A DNA stretch of 64,000 bases from Marinifilum caeruleilacunae (GTDB lineage: Bacteria; Bacteroidota; Bacteroidia; Bacteroidales; Marinifilaceae). Numbering within the stretch: the stretch's first letter is position 1; every line of letters starts with the position of its first letter. The translations under genes were made by a program, and so were the position numbers. Positions 8,804 to 19,256 of the stretch are shown one piece after another. The notes beneath the pieces were generated by a model that did no database searches, was not told the origin of the DNA, and saw nothing but the letters and a program-made list of their open reading frames with translations. The DNA is taken from assembly GCF_013141825.1 (NCBI RefSeq), contig NZ_RZNH01000021.1, positions 1 to 64,000 of the forward strand, read 5' to 3'.

Positions 8804-11191
8804 TTAATCATTAATTTGATGTTGCTGTTTTCCAACCACTTCAAATTGCTTTACCAGGGAATTTCCTTCATCATCAACGAAAGTGATCACATGTTTTCCT
8901 TCTCCAGGATCTAATTCCTGTTGGTGATTCCCACAAGTCGTTCCCATAAATTCACCATTTAAGTGCCAATACACATTGGCATCCGGATTATGATGCGCAA
9001 GCTCAAATACCACTTTACCTCTTGTGCCATTCAATTCAATGGGAATAAAAATTCTATCGTTGGATTTCGGGTAAATCAACTCCATTGCCTGATTCTCATC
9101 CACTCCAGTGCAATCATCGCGATATGGAGGCAATGGCCTGTACAATGGGTTTCTTTTCTTGTAGTACCATTCAATGGCAGGAGGCAAAACAAACCATGAT
9201 CGATGGATCATATTTCCCACCTTCTCACATTCTGAATTGACCCTGTATTGTCCTGTTGCATCGAGGTGAACCTGTTTGTGATATGGGCAAACATTACTCG
9301 CAAGGCCAGTTTTGCCTATCCAGAGGGTATCCACCTGATCGCACCATCGACTGGCCCTGTGTCCACTATTTCTGCATATGGGAACCATTTCCATTTCGTC
9401 TATTGGCTGCTCGAACCATTCAGATGCTGGCAACACATCGAACACATCGAACATGACTGGAGCAGCTGCTCCCACGCCTGTTAAGCCTGGTCTTCCCTCG
9501 CCATCGGCATTTCCAACCCATACGCCTACAACATAGTTCGTATTTACACCAATCGACCATGCATCTCTAAATCCGAAACTGGTACCCGTTTTCCAAGCTA
9601 TTTTTTGCGATGATGAAAATGACTTCCAACCGCTTTCTCCATCGGGGCGATTGACTTCCAGTAAAGCTTCAAATGTCTGGTAAACCGAGGAGGCCTTTAA
9701 AAACGCCTGTGAGTCTGGATTTTTCCATTCAATTGAATCGTTTGTATAGCGGATCGTTTGAAATTCGTTGGAATAGTACGAAGCATCATTCCAATTGTAA
9801 TGATTCAATATGCCAGCCATACTCGCATACATTCCACAAATGTCCCACAAACTGCCTTCAGCCCCACCAAGAATTAAAGACAAACCGTAATGACTGGCAG
9901 GTCTGTTCAGACTTTTCATGCCCATTTTTTGCAGAAAAAAATGAAATCGTTCCACACCGTAATCCCGTAACATGCGCACTGCAGGTACATTTAATGATCG
10001 AGCCAATGCTTTTTGAGCCGGAACTGCGCCATTATATCGCAAATCGAAATTTTTGGGTGAATAGCCAGCAATCTGGGTTGGAATATCAGGAACCAGTGTA
10101 TTGGGCAAAAGTTCGCCTTCGTTTAGCATACTGGCATATAAAAAAGGTTTTAAAACACTTCCTGTACTCCGCAAAGATCGAATAATATCCACCTGGTTGC
10201 CATGATTCACATCACCATTCTTCTCGGTGTTTCCAACATAAGCCAATGCTTCTCTTGTTTTGGTATCAACAACCAAAACAGCCATATTGTAAATTTGGTT
10301 GGCTTCAATATTTTTTTGGTGCCTTTTAACAATTTCGTTGACCCGATTTTGCAAATCAAACTGAAGCGAAGATGTGACCCTTTCTCCTTTCTTTCTCTTG
10401 TGCACCTGGTCTAGCAAATGTGGTGCAATTCGAGGCAAGCGATGTATTTCTCGCGGTACATCTTCCAATTTAGCCAACTCACAGGTAGTAGAATCAATTT
10501 CTCCGATTCGATACAGTTTATCCAGCAAGTTGTTTCGCTTTTTTAATAATCTCTCACTATTCTTTCCCGGGTAAATTAAAGATGGAGCATTGGGTAAAAC
10601 CGCCAGAGTAGCTGCTTCGGCCCAGGAAAGTTCATCTGGTGTTCTGCCGAAAAAACGCCAGGCGGCAGCTTCCAACCCAACCACATTACCACCAAATGGC
10701 GCATGAGATGCATACAAGGCTAAAATCTCTTTTTTCGCGTATCTTATTTCGAGGCGTGTGGCCAATATCATCTCCTGAATTTTTCGAAGCACGGTTCGCG
10801 ACTTCCCTTTTTGCGATATTCTGATCAACTGCATGCTAATGGTACTACCACCACTCACCACCTTACCGGCTTTCATATTCTGCATAAAAGCCCGCCCAAT
10901 GGAAACAGGGTTAACACCAGGATGAGAATAGAAATATTGATCCTCGAATGCCAGTAATGATTTTTCAAATTTTAATGGAACCGATTTTGATTCCGGGAAA
11001 CGCCACTGTCCATCATCGGCAATTCGGGCTCCGAGGAGTTTTTGCTCCGATGAGTACAAAATAGTAGAGCTGGGATCGTTGAAGAGTTGCTTTGGCAATG
11101 AAAACCAGAAGCCAACACACAACAGAAAAAATGCCAACAATAAAATGCGGCATTTCTTCGAATTACAGTATGTAAAGTTTTTAATATTCAT
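8804..11191 (-). CDS. pbpC: Penicillin-binding protein 1C (bifunctional murein synthase)
   Basis: 795 aa. An N-terminal membrane anchor (about 14-32) precedes a GT51 glycosyltransferase with catalytic E83 in FEDQYFYSHPG and GGSTISMQL. The transpeptidase domain has S345-V-L-K348 (GSVLKPF), SLN and KTGTSFGFRDAW. The C-terminal BiPBP_C-type domain (about 715-790) is diagnostic of PBP1C. It polymerises glycan strands and may cross-link them in the periplasm. It lies 78 bp downstream of the alpha-2-macroglobulin gene, the same pairing as E. coli yfhM-pbpC, where the macroglobulin is thought to trap proteases in a damaged envelope and PBP1C to repair peptidoglycan. Confidence 0.95.
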   Translation of the reverse strand: MNIKNFTYCNSKKCRILLLAFFLLCVGFWFSLPKQLFNDPSSTILYSSEQKLLGARIADDGQWRFPESKSVPLKFEKSLLAFEDQYFYSHPGVNPVSIGRAFMQNMKAGKVVSGGSTISMQLIRISQKGKSRTVLRKIQEMILATRLEIRYAKKEILALYASHAPFGGNVVGLEAAAWRFFGRTPDELSWAEAATLAVLPNAPSLIYPGKNSERLLKKRNNLLDKLYRIGEIDSTTCELAKLEDVPREIHRLPRIAPHLLDQVHKRKKGERVTSSLQFDLQNRVNEIVKRHQKNIEANQIYNMAVLVVDTKTREALAYVGNTEKNGDVNHGNQVDIIRSLRSTGSVLKPFLYASMLNEGELLPNTLVPDIPTQIAGYSPKNFDLRYNGAVPAQKALARSLNVPAVRMLRDYGVERFHFFLQKMGMKSLNRPASHYGLSLILGGAEGSLWDICGMYASMAGILNHYNWNDASYYSNEFQTIRYTNDSIEWKNPDSQAFLKASSVYQTFEALLEVNRPDGESGWKSFSSSQKIAWKTGTSFGFRDAWSIGVNTNYVVGVWVGNADGEGRPGLTGVGAAAPVMFDVFDVLPASEWFEQPIDEMEMVPICRNSGHRASRWCDQVDTLWIGKTGLASNVCPYHKQVHLDATGQYRVNSECEKVGNMIHRSWFVLPPAIEWYYKKRNPLYRPLPPYRDDCTGVDENQAMELIYPKSNDRIFIPIELNGTRGKVVFELAHHNPDANVYWHLNGEFMGTTCGNHQQELDPGEGKHVITFVDDEGNSLVKQFEVVGKQQHQIND

Positions 11192-11269
11192 TGCTTATCA
11201 AAACTCTTCTCTGATTTCTATTATAAAGAATGCAGAGTTAAAAATACTCTGCAATCTTTTTAAGCTATT

Positions 11270-14200
11270 TTATTTTACAACTTCTACCCACTGACCTGGT
11301 TTACGTGCATTGATATTATTATCGTACATCGCTTCACAAGAAATGGTCGGTAAATAATACTTACCTACATAAGCGGCTGTAAGCGAAATTGTAAATGTTT
11401 TGTCTTTGTATCGATCCAAACCAAAATAGGAATAAACACGATCATCCCTAATGTCCTGGTAGTCTGGCATGTCGTTCTCATTCACCTGGTCTACCTCACC
11501 AAATCGTGTATTCAAAATCTCCCAACCCGATGGGAAAATTTGGGTAAGAGCCATTTGCTCATACTTATTAACACTTGGATTTTCGATACTAACCTCGGCT
11601 TTAAAGTCTGTTCCCTGCTGTAGCTTGCTTACATCAATTGCATTGCCTTGCATGTCTTTATAAACAATTCTTAGCTTCAGGTTTTTTTCAACCGCTGTAC
11701 TATCGCCGGCAACAGGAATTCCACTTGCAACTACTCTTGTATAAAGCACTCCATCCGATAAGTTTTCTATTTTCACATTAGGTTTTCCAGATTTTAGATC
11801 GATTGGAATTTGTTTTACCGGACTGTAACTAATCATCTCTTCCGATTTTCCGTTTATAGTGTAAGCGAATGACATTTGTCCCGGAGTTTCTCCTCCAGCA
11901 AACTCGGCCATTGCTACCAGGCAATAAGCTGTAGTTTGGGTACTCATCCATGAATCACCCGAAAGTCTTTCCGAAATCTCTTTCACCAATGGGAAGGCTT
12001 TGGTTCGCTGATTCAACAAACTTAGCGTCTCTAAAATCATTGCTTTATCACGTAAGGAAGAACCGAAACTACCCGAGTGTTCACGGTAGGTTTTCACTTC
12101 TGTGCTAAGGCCAGAAATCAACTCTTCCGCAACCTCTTGCTTGCCAATAATTCTGTAAGCAGCTGCCAATCTCCATTTGGCATCATCCGATAATTTGGTT
12201 TGTTCTCTCAACCTGTTCATCGAAGCCAAATCAGGCACATCGGCCAAAGCCAAAGTGTATAATCTATATGCTTGCAGCAAGTCGTTTCTACGATAATAAT
12301 AGCCACTATACGATGATTTTTTCCATGATTTTGCAGCAGATTTCTGATACTTCAGCCACGAGGATCTTAAACCAATTGGCAAGGTGTAACCTTTCTCTTC
12401 AGCCATTAGCATGAAATGACCGGCATAACTTGTTCCCCATGAGTCAGCTGAATATCCTCCCGGCCAGTAGCTAAATCCTCCATTGGCCAATTGGAATTTC
12501 AACAACCTGCTCAATCCGGCACGAACATTTTCTTCTATTCTCACCTTCTGATCTGCCGTTAGCTCCACAATTCCATCGAGGTACATCTGTGGAAACACAG
12601 AAGAAGTGGTCTGCTCAATACATCCATGCGGATAATCAATCAGGTATTCCAACCTTCTGCCAAAATCGATTGGAGGAATATTCGAAAGTTCCAGAACTGC
12701 TTTATTTGTTCCTTGCATTCCCGGTAAATTCACTTCCATTTGGAAACTTTCTCCTTGGTTTAGCAGGGTATCGGTAACGTTCACAACTCTTGGATTTGGA
12801 TTACGAACGTCAAGTTCAATATCATAAGTAGCTTTTAGGTTGCCACTCTCAGCAATCACTTTTACCTTAGCAATGCCAAGCTTTGCCGCTACGTTTAAAT
12901 CAAAATTAACAACCTGCTCTCCAGTCTTTTCAAACACGATTGCCTTTTCTGTTCCATCCTGCGGAAGTAAAAATTCGTTAGGCTCAATTCTCAGCTTCAC
13001 ATTTTTCACCTTTGGATCCATTGCGAAAACCGTAACTGGCAATTTCACACTTTCCTTCGGCCCAACAACACGTGGTAAAGTTGCCAATACCATTAATGGT
13101 TTGCGAACTTTTGAAGTTTTCTGTGCATTACCATAAGCACCTTTGTTACCTGCCACAACCATGGTTCTTACCGATCCAACATAGTTTGGCATTTCAATCC
13201 TATGCTTTTTCGAATCGCCGGAATGTAAAGTAAATGGTCCATAAAACATCACCACCGGTTTGAATCGGTTTGCTTTCGCCTGCTTTTTGCCTTTCAGATC
13301 CTCATCACCACCAATTGCAAATGCATTTTCGAGACGAGCTCCGAAAGCCCCCATTACCATATCAAACATATCCCATGTTTTCACACCTAGAGCTTCGCGA
13401 GCGTAAAAAGTGTGCCATGGGTTAGGCGTTCTAAACCTTGTTAAATCCAACAAACCATCATCTACCACAGCAATGGTATAGGTCATCGGTTTGCCATCTT
13501 TTTCCGAAACATTCACCACAAATTCCTTTTCAGGTTCCAATACCTCAGGCATGTCAATTTGTGGATTCAATTTAGTATCAGGATCCTCAACCTTTATCGG
13601 AATCACACCATACATTCGAATTGGCAGATCGTTCTCAACATTGGCATGTGGTTGAATCAAACTAACATTTATGTAGGCATTTGGTGCCATTTCCGGCGTA
13701 ATCTCAAAACTAAATTTTGATTCTCTCGAATCGGTTTCAACCCAAAATGCATCCAGAACTTTAGCACCAGTTTCAATACTTACCAATGCTTTACCAGTTT
13801 TTGAAGATGGAATGGTTACCATTGCCTCTTCACCAACTTCATATTTGTCTTTATCGGAAACAAAAGAAAGCAAACTTGCATTGCCTGGCATTCCTTCAGG
13901 CGATCTGCCATAGTATTCCGAGAAATAGGCTGTAGTTCCTGTTGAGTGTCCACTTTCCTGATCAAATACCTGGATCAAATATCGACCATAGTCGGTCCAG
14001 TCGTTATATTCAATATTCAATTTATAGGTAGCCTGTCCATTTTTTGTCGAAATGGTTTTGTAATCGATAATTCGAGTAGAAGACCTTCTGATATAGGAAG
14101 CCAGGTTCTCTTCACCAGAATCCCACCACCAGCGCCAGCCAATCTTGTATACTTTCACCACAATTTTTTTCCTGTCAACAGGATTTCCATCTGCATCAAC

Positions 14201-16822
14201 CGTCGCAATTTTTAGCTCATGATCCCTATCGGTCAAGTACCAACCTCGTTCCGATTCTGGCATCTGCATGCCCACAAAAGAGTTGTAAGGAGCAAATTTC
14301 ACCTTCTGCATATCGATACTAAAATCGCCCCCTTCTTCGAACACTTTCGTGATAAAATTGGCATTCAACATCCCTGGTGCCGATTTATTTCCCTTTAGTT
14401 TCAAAGGAACAATGGCCTTACCATTCTGATCTATTTTACCTTCGAAAACAACCTGCTCGTCGGCATCGAACTCTTTGGCAGGATCATCGAAAATGTATGC
14501 TTTGTAATTTTTAAATGATGTTTTAGTAGGCGCGAACTTAAGGCTTACATTTGATTTTAAATTACGTGCCGTAGCTCCATGCAACCATTTCACCTCCATA
14601 TCAAGATTCTGACCTGAAGCCTTCGATTTCAAAATCTCAGTTCCAAAATCCAGGTTTATTTTTAAACGGTTTGGTTTTACGGTCTCAATTTTAATCCTCT
14701 TGCTAAAACTTGCCCCTCCAACTTTCACTCTTGCCATCCAGTTTCCGGTTGGTGCCTCTGCATCGGTTTCACAATTGAACGAATAAAAACCATTTACACC
14801 ACTGGTACTTACCCTATGAACCACTGTTTGTCCTTCCGGATTAATCAATTCAAAAACAACAGGGTGGTTTTCAGGCAAGGTCTTTCCTGCATCTTCCAAA
14901 ACAAAAGTAAGGAACAGCTTATCGCCTGGTCTCCAAACGCCACGTTCGCCATAAATAAACCCTTTTATGCCTTTTTGAATTCTTACGCCACCAACGTCAA
15001 AATTACTAAGCGATAGCGAAGAACCATCATCCAATCGAAGATAGCCTCGTTGTTTCCCTTTTTTGGCAACCAATAAGAATGGTTTTCTATCTAACTGCAC
15101 GCTGGCAAAGCCCTGGTCATCGGATTTTAGCCTGGCCATTAATTGCTTTTGGTAGTTGTAAACCTCCAGTTCAACGCCAACTTCTGGTTGCGCACTTAAC
15201 AAGTTGGTCACTGCAAAAGTGATTGATTTATCATTTCCTGCTTTGGCAATCAATCCCAAATCCGATGCAAATATATTTCGATTGATAAATCGACCCGATC
15301 GATAATAGGAAACATGACATGGATTCTCTCTTTCGTTCCACTCATAACCATTTGGATAGTAATAATCGTCGTACCATCCTGGCTTATCCCATTGTTTCAT
15401 TTCATTTTCCAGTTCCTGCTCAGCAATCATTTCATCTACCGATGCCAAATTGCTGTCTTTTTCCTTTTCATCCTCGCAACCATAAAGGGAATATTCCTTT
15501 CTAAATCGCAGTTCCAGGCGGTAAATGGCACCCGGATTTACATCGATAAAACCAGCTACATCAATGGTATGCGCATTCCATTTTCTAAGATCGATTGCTT
15601 CATTCTTTCCAAGATCAACGCGTTTCTGCAGAATTAAACGACCAACTCTTCTTAGCTTCTCGTTTCCACCCATTCTGTTGTCCTGCAGAAACTGATGAAC
15701 GTTATTTTCGAAGATTTCGATGACACGCAAATCAACCGCTTTCAAACTTACAGCTTCGAAAGGCAGAATTAATCCTTGCGAGGAAGGAGATATCACACCT
15801 TTCCCCAATAAACGAACTGCAGGTTTGATATTCTCAAAAATCAATTCCAGTTTCTTACTCTTTGTCAGAGAATAATCCAAAGCATTTTTGATTCCTTCTT
15901 CTATCTCAATGGTTCTCTTTCCTGCCAATCGGTATTGAGGATAGGCTCTTACTTCATTTCCATCGATAATAAACTTGAAGCTCGATTGGGCATCGATACG
16001 AATTAATCCTTTTAAATTCTGATCTTTCTTTAACGGATCCGAAAAACGCAGCGAAACATACTGTTCTGGCTGCTGAATTACAGTTGCACTCATTAGCTTA
16101 AACACATTCAGTGCAGGAATTTCAACTTCTTGTTTTCCACTTTCCTTGATCCCAATTCTTTCTCCGTCCCATCTTACAATCAGCTCCCTTTTATCTTCGG
16201 TTCTCAGTAAACTATCAACCACAAAATGGTGAGTTTTCCCATCGCCCGAGTGAGTCCAACTAATTGGCTTTTCTTCCCCATCCAGACTTGCAGTAAGTAC
16301 CGATTCTATTTCATCATCGTTAATGATATCCGCAGTGGTAAGGTAGCCTTTGTATTTCTGCGAAAGCATATCTGTTTTATCGTACGATTGTAATCCTTCA
16401 CCCGTAAAATTGAAGCTTTGCTTAATAACCTGGAAATTAAATTTCAAATTTTGATATTTTTCAGGCACTTCCATCAGCTTACCAATCTTTACATTCACAT
16501 TGTAAACACCGCCCGATTTCATTCTCGAATCGGCTCTAAACTCAATGGTTCTAGGATCTTTCCAATAGGCTTTACCTCCTAATTTTGGCGAAATACTAAA
16601 AATTCCCGCTTCCAGCTCCTGACCTGGCTCAATAGCTTTGTTATAGTCATTTACCAAACGAATCTCAATCACCGATTCGGCCGAAACCACACCCGAAGTA
16701 AATGCGGCTATGTATTGTCCAAAACCCGGATCAACTTTTCGTTTTGTGACCTTTTTTTTACATGAATTGACAGCCGTAAGAAGGAGTAACGGCATAATTA
16801 GGAGGCAAAAAATTTTTCTCAT
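11270..16822 (-). CDS. Bacterial alpha-2-macroglobulin-like lipoprotein (YfhM type)
   Basis: 1850 aa from the chosen start. An ATG 45 nt upstream (16867) extends the frame, but the later ATG (MRKIFCLLIMPLLLLTAVNS-C) gives a clean lipoprotein signal, so it is preferred. MG-type beta domains come first, including the YGERGVWRPGDKLFLTFVL region of MG3/4. The bait and alpha-2-macroglobulin region follows (about 1050-1300), then the thioester motif G-C-I-E-Q near residue 1400 inside an alpha-helical toroid (GGFSYWPGGYSADSWGTSYA). The C-terminal receptor-type domain carries ALTQIFPSGWEI. Known role: a protease trap that covalently captures proteases through the thioester. It sits directly upstream of pbpC. 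Confidence 0.93.
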   Translation of the reverse strand: MRKIFCLLIMPLLLLTAVNSCKKKVTKRKVDPGFGQYIAAFTSGVVSAESVIEIRLVNDYNKAIEPGQELEAGIFSISPKLGGKAYWKDPRTIEFRADSRMKSGGVYNVNVKIGKLMEVPEKYQNLKFNFQVIKQSFNFTGEGLQSYDKTDMLSQKYKGYLTTADIINDDEIESVLTASLDGEEKPISWTHSGDGKTHHFVVDSLLRTEDKRELIVRWDGERIGIKESGKQEVEIPALNVFKLMSATVIQQPEQYVSLRFSDPLKKDQNLKGLIRIDAQSSFKFIIDGNEVRAYPQYRLAGKRTIEIEEGIKNALDYSLTKSKKLELIFENIKPAVRLLGKGVISPSSQGLILPFEAVSLKAVDLRVIEIFENNVHQFLQDNRMGGNEKLRRVGRLILQKRVDLGKNEAIDLRKWNAHTIDVAGFIDVNPGAIYRLELRFRKEYSLYGCEDEKEKDSNLASVDEMIAEQELENEMKQWDKPGWYDDYYYPNGYEWNERENPCHVSYYRSGRFINRNIFASDLGLIAKAGNDKSITFAVTNLLSAQPEVGVELEVYNYQKQLMARLKSDDQGFASVQLDRKPFLLVAKKGKQRGYLRLDDGSSLSLSNFDVGGVRIQKGIKGFIYGERGVWRPGDKLFLTFVLEDAGKTLPENHPVVFELINPEGQTVVHRVSTSGVNGFYSFNCETDAEAPTGNWMARVKVGGASFSKRIKIETVKPNRLKINLDFGTEILKSKASGQNLDMEVKWLHGATARNLKSNVSLKFAPTKTSFKNYKAYIFDDPAKEFDADEQVVFEGKIDQNGKAIVPLKLKGNKSAPGMLNANFITKVFEEGGDFSIDMQKVKFAPYNSFVGMQMPESERGWYLTDRDHELKIATVDADGNPVDRKKIVVKVYKIGWRWWWDSGEENLASYIRRSSTRIIDYKTISTKNGQATYKLNIEYNDWTDYGRYLIQVFDQESGHSTGTTAYFSEYYGRSPEGMPGNASLLSFVSDKDKYEVGEEAMVTIPSSKTGKALVSIETGAKVLDAFWVETDSRESKFSFEITPEMAPNAYINVSLIQPHANVENDLPIRMYGVIPIKVEDPDTKLNPQIDMPEVLEPEKEFVVNVSEKDGKPMTYTIAVVDDGLLDLTRFRTPNPWHTFYAREALGVKTWDMFDMVMGAFGARLENAFAIGGDEDLKGKKQAKANRFKPVVMFYGPFTLHSGDSKKHRIEMPNYVGSVRTMVVAGNKGAYGNAQKTSKVRKPLMVLATLPRVVGPKESVKLPVTVFAMDPKVKNVKLRIEPNEFLLPQDGTEKAIVFEKTGEQVVNFDLNVAAKLGIAKVKVIAESGNLKATYDIELDVRNPNPRVVNVTDTLLNQGESFQMEVNLPGMQGTNKAVLELSNIPPIDFGRRLEYLIDYPHGCIEQTTSSVFPQMYLDGIVELTADQKVRIEENVRAGLSRLLKFQLANGGFSYWPGGYSADSWGTSYAGHFMLMAEEKGYTLPIGLRSSWLKYQKSAAKSWKKSSYSGYYYRRNDLLQAYRLYTLALADVPDLASMNRLREQTKLSDDAKWRLAAAYRIIGKQEVAEELISGLSTEVKTYREHSGSFGSSLRDKAMILETLSLLNQRTKAFPLVKEISERLSGDSWMSTQTTAYCLVAMAEFAGGETPGQMSFAYTINGKSEEMISYSPVKQIPIDLKSGKPNVKIENLSDGVLYTRVVASGIPVAGDSTAVEKNLKLRIVYKDMQGNAIDVSKLQQGTDFKAEVSIENPSVNKYEQMALTQIFPSGWEILNTRFGEVDQVNENDMPDYQDIRDDRVYSYFGLDRYKDKTFTISLTAAYVGKYYLPTISCEAMYDNNINARKPGQWVEVVK

Positions 16823-16924
16823 TTTGTTTATAGATAGGATTTGTAATGTCAGCATAATATTAGCCATTGAAAATGAATATTCAAACTAAATACCGATCAT
16901 AATGATTCTAATTATAAAACTCCA

Positions 16925-16962
16925 CAAAAAAAGATCGAACAGACTGCTCTATTCGATCTTTT
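16925..16962 (-). terminator. Rho-independent terminator after the rhlE operon
   Basis: 9-bp stem (AAGATCGAA/TTCGATCTT) followed on the minus strand by seven T. It lies about 40 bp after the stop of the 70-aa gene. Confidence 0.75.
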
Positions 16963-17001
16963 ATGAACAGCTCTTTAAGCTGCTGTATTTTACAAAGAAC
17001 G

Positions 17002-17214
17002 CTATTTCTTCTTGATCTTGCTAAGTTCCATTTTTCGAATACGAGCACGCACAGCTCCTTTGGTTCTTTTTAGTTTTACAGCCATTTCGCCAACGGGCAC
17101 TCCGTCAAAAAAGAGGTTAATCAGTTCATCATCAGCCTCCCTGTTCCAAGGGCTATAAGCTTCTCTGTGTTCTTTTTTAATCTTCCTGATTTTGTCGAAA
17201 TCTTTCTGATCCAT
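17002..17214 (-). CDS. Small basic SANT/HTH-like protein downstream of rhlE
   Basis: 70 aa, strongly charged. The centre (SPWNREADDELINLFFDGV-PVGEMA-KLKRTKGAVRARIRKM) has the W-x-x-x-x-D-x-x-L spacing and recognition-helix look of Myb/SANT-type or short helix-turn-helix domains. A nucleic-acid-binding role is likely but unproven. It starts 3 bp after the rhlE stop and ends before a strong terminator, so it is almost certainly co-transcribed and perhaps translationally coupled with the helicase. I do not recognise a named family. Confidence 0.75.
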   Translation of the reverse strand: MDQKDFDKIRKIKKEHREAYSPWNREADDELINLFFDGVPVGEMAVKLKRTKGAVRARIRKMELSKIKKK

Positions 17215-17217
17215 AGC

Positions 17218-18552
17218 TTATCTTTTAAATGATCTTTTCTTTCCTGACCTCTTGGGTGATCCAGGTCTATTTTGCGATCCAGATCGACCTTTTGAATTAG
17301 ATTTTCTTCTCCAATCCTTCTTGCCCGAATTATTGGATTTAGCTGATCGTGAACGAGGCTTCTTTTTCTCGCTATTATTTTCAAGATTTTTCTCCTCCTT
17401 AGGAAGTTCAGGCATATCTTCAGCCGGAAAAGGATGATCTTTCACAACCGGAATGCTCTTTTTGATCAATCGCTGAATATCCTTTAAATATGGCATCTCA
17501 TCCTGACTGCAAAAGGAAATGGCTACACCACTCGCATTGGCTCTACCAGTTCTTCCAATTCTGTGCACGTAAGATTCTGGAATGTTAGGCAAATCGTAAT
17601 TCACCACCAAAGCCAAACCTGCAACATCAATCCCACGAGCTGCAATATCGGTAGCTACCAGCACTTTCGTTGTACCTTCCTTGAAATTATTTAGTGCTTT
17701 CTGTCTTGAATTCTGGGTTTTATTCCCATGAATGGCTTCTGTTTTAATATCAGCCTTCTTTAGTATTCTTGCAATTTTATCAGCTCCATACTTGGTTCTC
17801 GAAAACACCAAAGTAGATCCCAACTCCCTCGATTTTAACAAGTGCGTTAAAAGTTTCGACTTCAATCTTTTGCTGGTAAAATAAATGGATTGCTCAACAC
17901 GCTCAGCCGTTGTTTGCTGCGGTTGAATGGTAATTTTTTCAGGATTTCCCAAAATCTGCTTCGACAGGCTTACAATTTTAGGAGGCATTGTGGCCGAAAA
18001 AAACAATGATTGTCTGCGCTTTGGCAACTGATCTATAATTCTTCGGATATCGTAAATAAATCCCATATCCAGCATCTGATCTGCCTCATCGAGCACAAAA
18101 TACCTGATATCCCGCAAGGAAATAAACCCCTGATTCATTAAATCAAGCAAACGGCCTGGTGTTGCAACCAGCACATCAACACCTTTTTCCAAAGCTTGTG
18201 TTTGTGCTCCCTGTTTTACACCTCCAAATACTACCGTATTTTCAATATCTGTATGTAATCCGTATTCGGTAAAGCTATCTTTGATTTGAATGGCCAGCTC
18301 CCTGGTAGGAGTCACCACCAATGCCTTAATTTTTCGCTTTCCTTTACCTCTCCCATCTTCCAATAAATTCTGAAGAATTGGAATGGCAAAGGCTGCCGTT
18401 TTTCCGGTTCCTGTCTGAGCACAGCCCAAAAGGTCTCTTTTTTCTAATAAAACTGGAATTGCTTGTTCCTGAATTGGAGTGGGATTGGTATATCCTTTCG
18501 CCTCTATCGATCTTAATATTGGTTCTACAATATTTAATTTGTCAAATGTCAT
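17218..18552 (-). CDS. rhlE: DEAD-box ATP-dependent RNA helicase, RhlE type
   Basis: 444 aa. Q motif ([14 protein letters not shown]), motif I AQTGTGKT, Ia [27 protein letters not shown] and [10 protein letters not shown] are all present. The tail after about residue 365 is low-complexity and rich in R, K, S, G ([19 protein letters not shown]), as in RhlE proteins, where it increases RNA affinity. Likely roles are ribosome assembly or RNA turnover. The start is ATG with FDKLNI-type N-terminus; a TACCTTTG -7 box lies about 21 bp upstream. A 70-aa gene follows after 3 bp. Confidence 0.93.
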   Translation of the reverse strand: MTFDKLNIVEPILRSIEAKGYTNPTPIQEQAIPVLLEKRDLLGCAQTGTGKTAAFAIPILQNLLEDGRGKGKRKIKALVVTPTRELAIQIKDSFTEYGLHTDIENTVVFGGVKQGAQTQALEKGVDVLVATPGRLLDLMNQGFISLRDIRYFVLDEADQMLDMGFIYDIRRIIDQLPKRRQSLFFSATMPPKIVSLSKQILGNPEKITIQPQQTTAERVEQSIYFTSKRLKSKLLTHLLKSRELGSTLVFSRTKYGADKIARILKKADIKTEAIHGNKTQNSRQKALNNFKEGTTKVLVATDIAARGIDVAGLALVVNYDLPNIPESYVHRIGRTGRANASGVAISFCSQDEMPYLKDIQRLIKKSIPVVKDHPFPAEDMPELPKEEKNLENNSEKKKPRSRSAKSNNSGKKDWRRKSNSKGRSGSQNRPGSPKRSGKKRSFKR

Positions 18553-18572
18553 AAATTTTTATAAATGAGCGG

Positions 18573-18580
18573 CAAAGGTA
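18573..18580 (-). promoter_or_regulatory. Putative -7 box of rhlE
   Basis: The minus strand reads TACCTTTG, a full TAnnTTTG match, 21 bp before the rhlE ATG. Confidence 0.5.
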
Positions 18581-18644
18581 AAGGAATAGTTGGGATTAAC
18601 GATACAAGACAAAAATGTTTTCGATATTTACGTCTATAAAAAGA

Positions 18645-18672
18645 CAAAAGCCGCAATATTTCGCGGCTTTTT
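18645..18672 (-). terminator. Terminator of the VOC-protein gene
   Basis: 9-bp stem AAAAGCCGC/GCGGCTTTT with an 8-nt loop, 27 bp after the VOC stop on the minus strand. It has A/T-rich flanks on both sides and could act in both directions. Confidence 0.65.
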
Positions 18673-18698
18673 GATAAAATATCATCTTTCAAAAACTT

Positions 18699-19136
18699 TT
18701 AATGTCCTTCCAACTGAAAGCTCACCATCCACTGAATACCAAATTTATCGACAAACATCCCAAAGTACGAACCCCAAAAGGTCTTATCCATTGGCATAAT
18801 TACATTTCCACCATCCGAAAGTCCTGCAAAAATTCGATCGGCTTCCTCTTTGGAATCTGTATCGAGCGACAGTGAAAAGTTATTTCCTTGTGTTGGAAGT
18901 GGGCCAAATGCTTCTGATGAGTCGCTCCCCATTAATACAGTTTCTTTACTTATTGGTAAGGAAACATGCATTATCAGGTTTTTATCTTTTTCAGAAATCG
19001 GCCCACAGTTATCCGAAGGAGGCATTTCACCAAAGCGAGCTACATGTGTAAATTCTCCACCTAAAACCGATTTGTAAAAGTCGAAAGCTTCTTCGCAATT
19101 TCCATTAAAAGTAAGGTAAACATTAAGTGTTGTCAT
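18699..19136 (-). CDS. VOC-family (PhnB/YjdN-like glyoxalase fold) protein
   Basis: 145 aa. Opens TLNVYLTFNGNCEEAFDFYKSVLGGEF, the typical start of PhnB-like VOC proteins. GSDSSEAFGPLPTQGNNFSL and the C-terminal WGSYFGMFVDKFGIQWMVSF also match the family. Members are annotated as glyoxalase/bleomycin-resistance-like or '3-demethylubiquinone methyltransferase-like', but the substrate is usually unknown and cannot be read here. Cytoplasmic, single gene with its own terminator. Confidence 0.85.
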   Translation of the reverse strand: MTTLNVYLTFNGNCEEAFDFYKSVLGGEFTHVARFGEMPPSDNCGPISEKDKNLIMHVSLPISKETVLMGSDSSEAFGPLPTQGNNFSLSLDTDSKEEADRIFAGLSDGGNVIMPMDKTFWGSYFGMFVDKFGIQWMVSFQLEGH

Positions 19137-19256
19137 AATTTGAGTATTAAGATTTGTATTAAATTCTAATTCAAAAGCAGTTTATCTCAATCAAACTTCT
19201 ATTGAAATTACACAAGATATCATGTAAAATCAATAGCCTGTTAAAAGTTTAAGCTT

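Noticed and set aside
16823-16867. Longer start of the alpha-2-macroglobulin gene
   Set aside because: The extra 15 residues would bury the lipoprotein signal; the ATG at 16822 gives a clean signal and lipobox.
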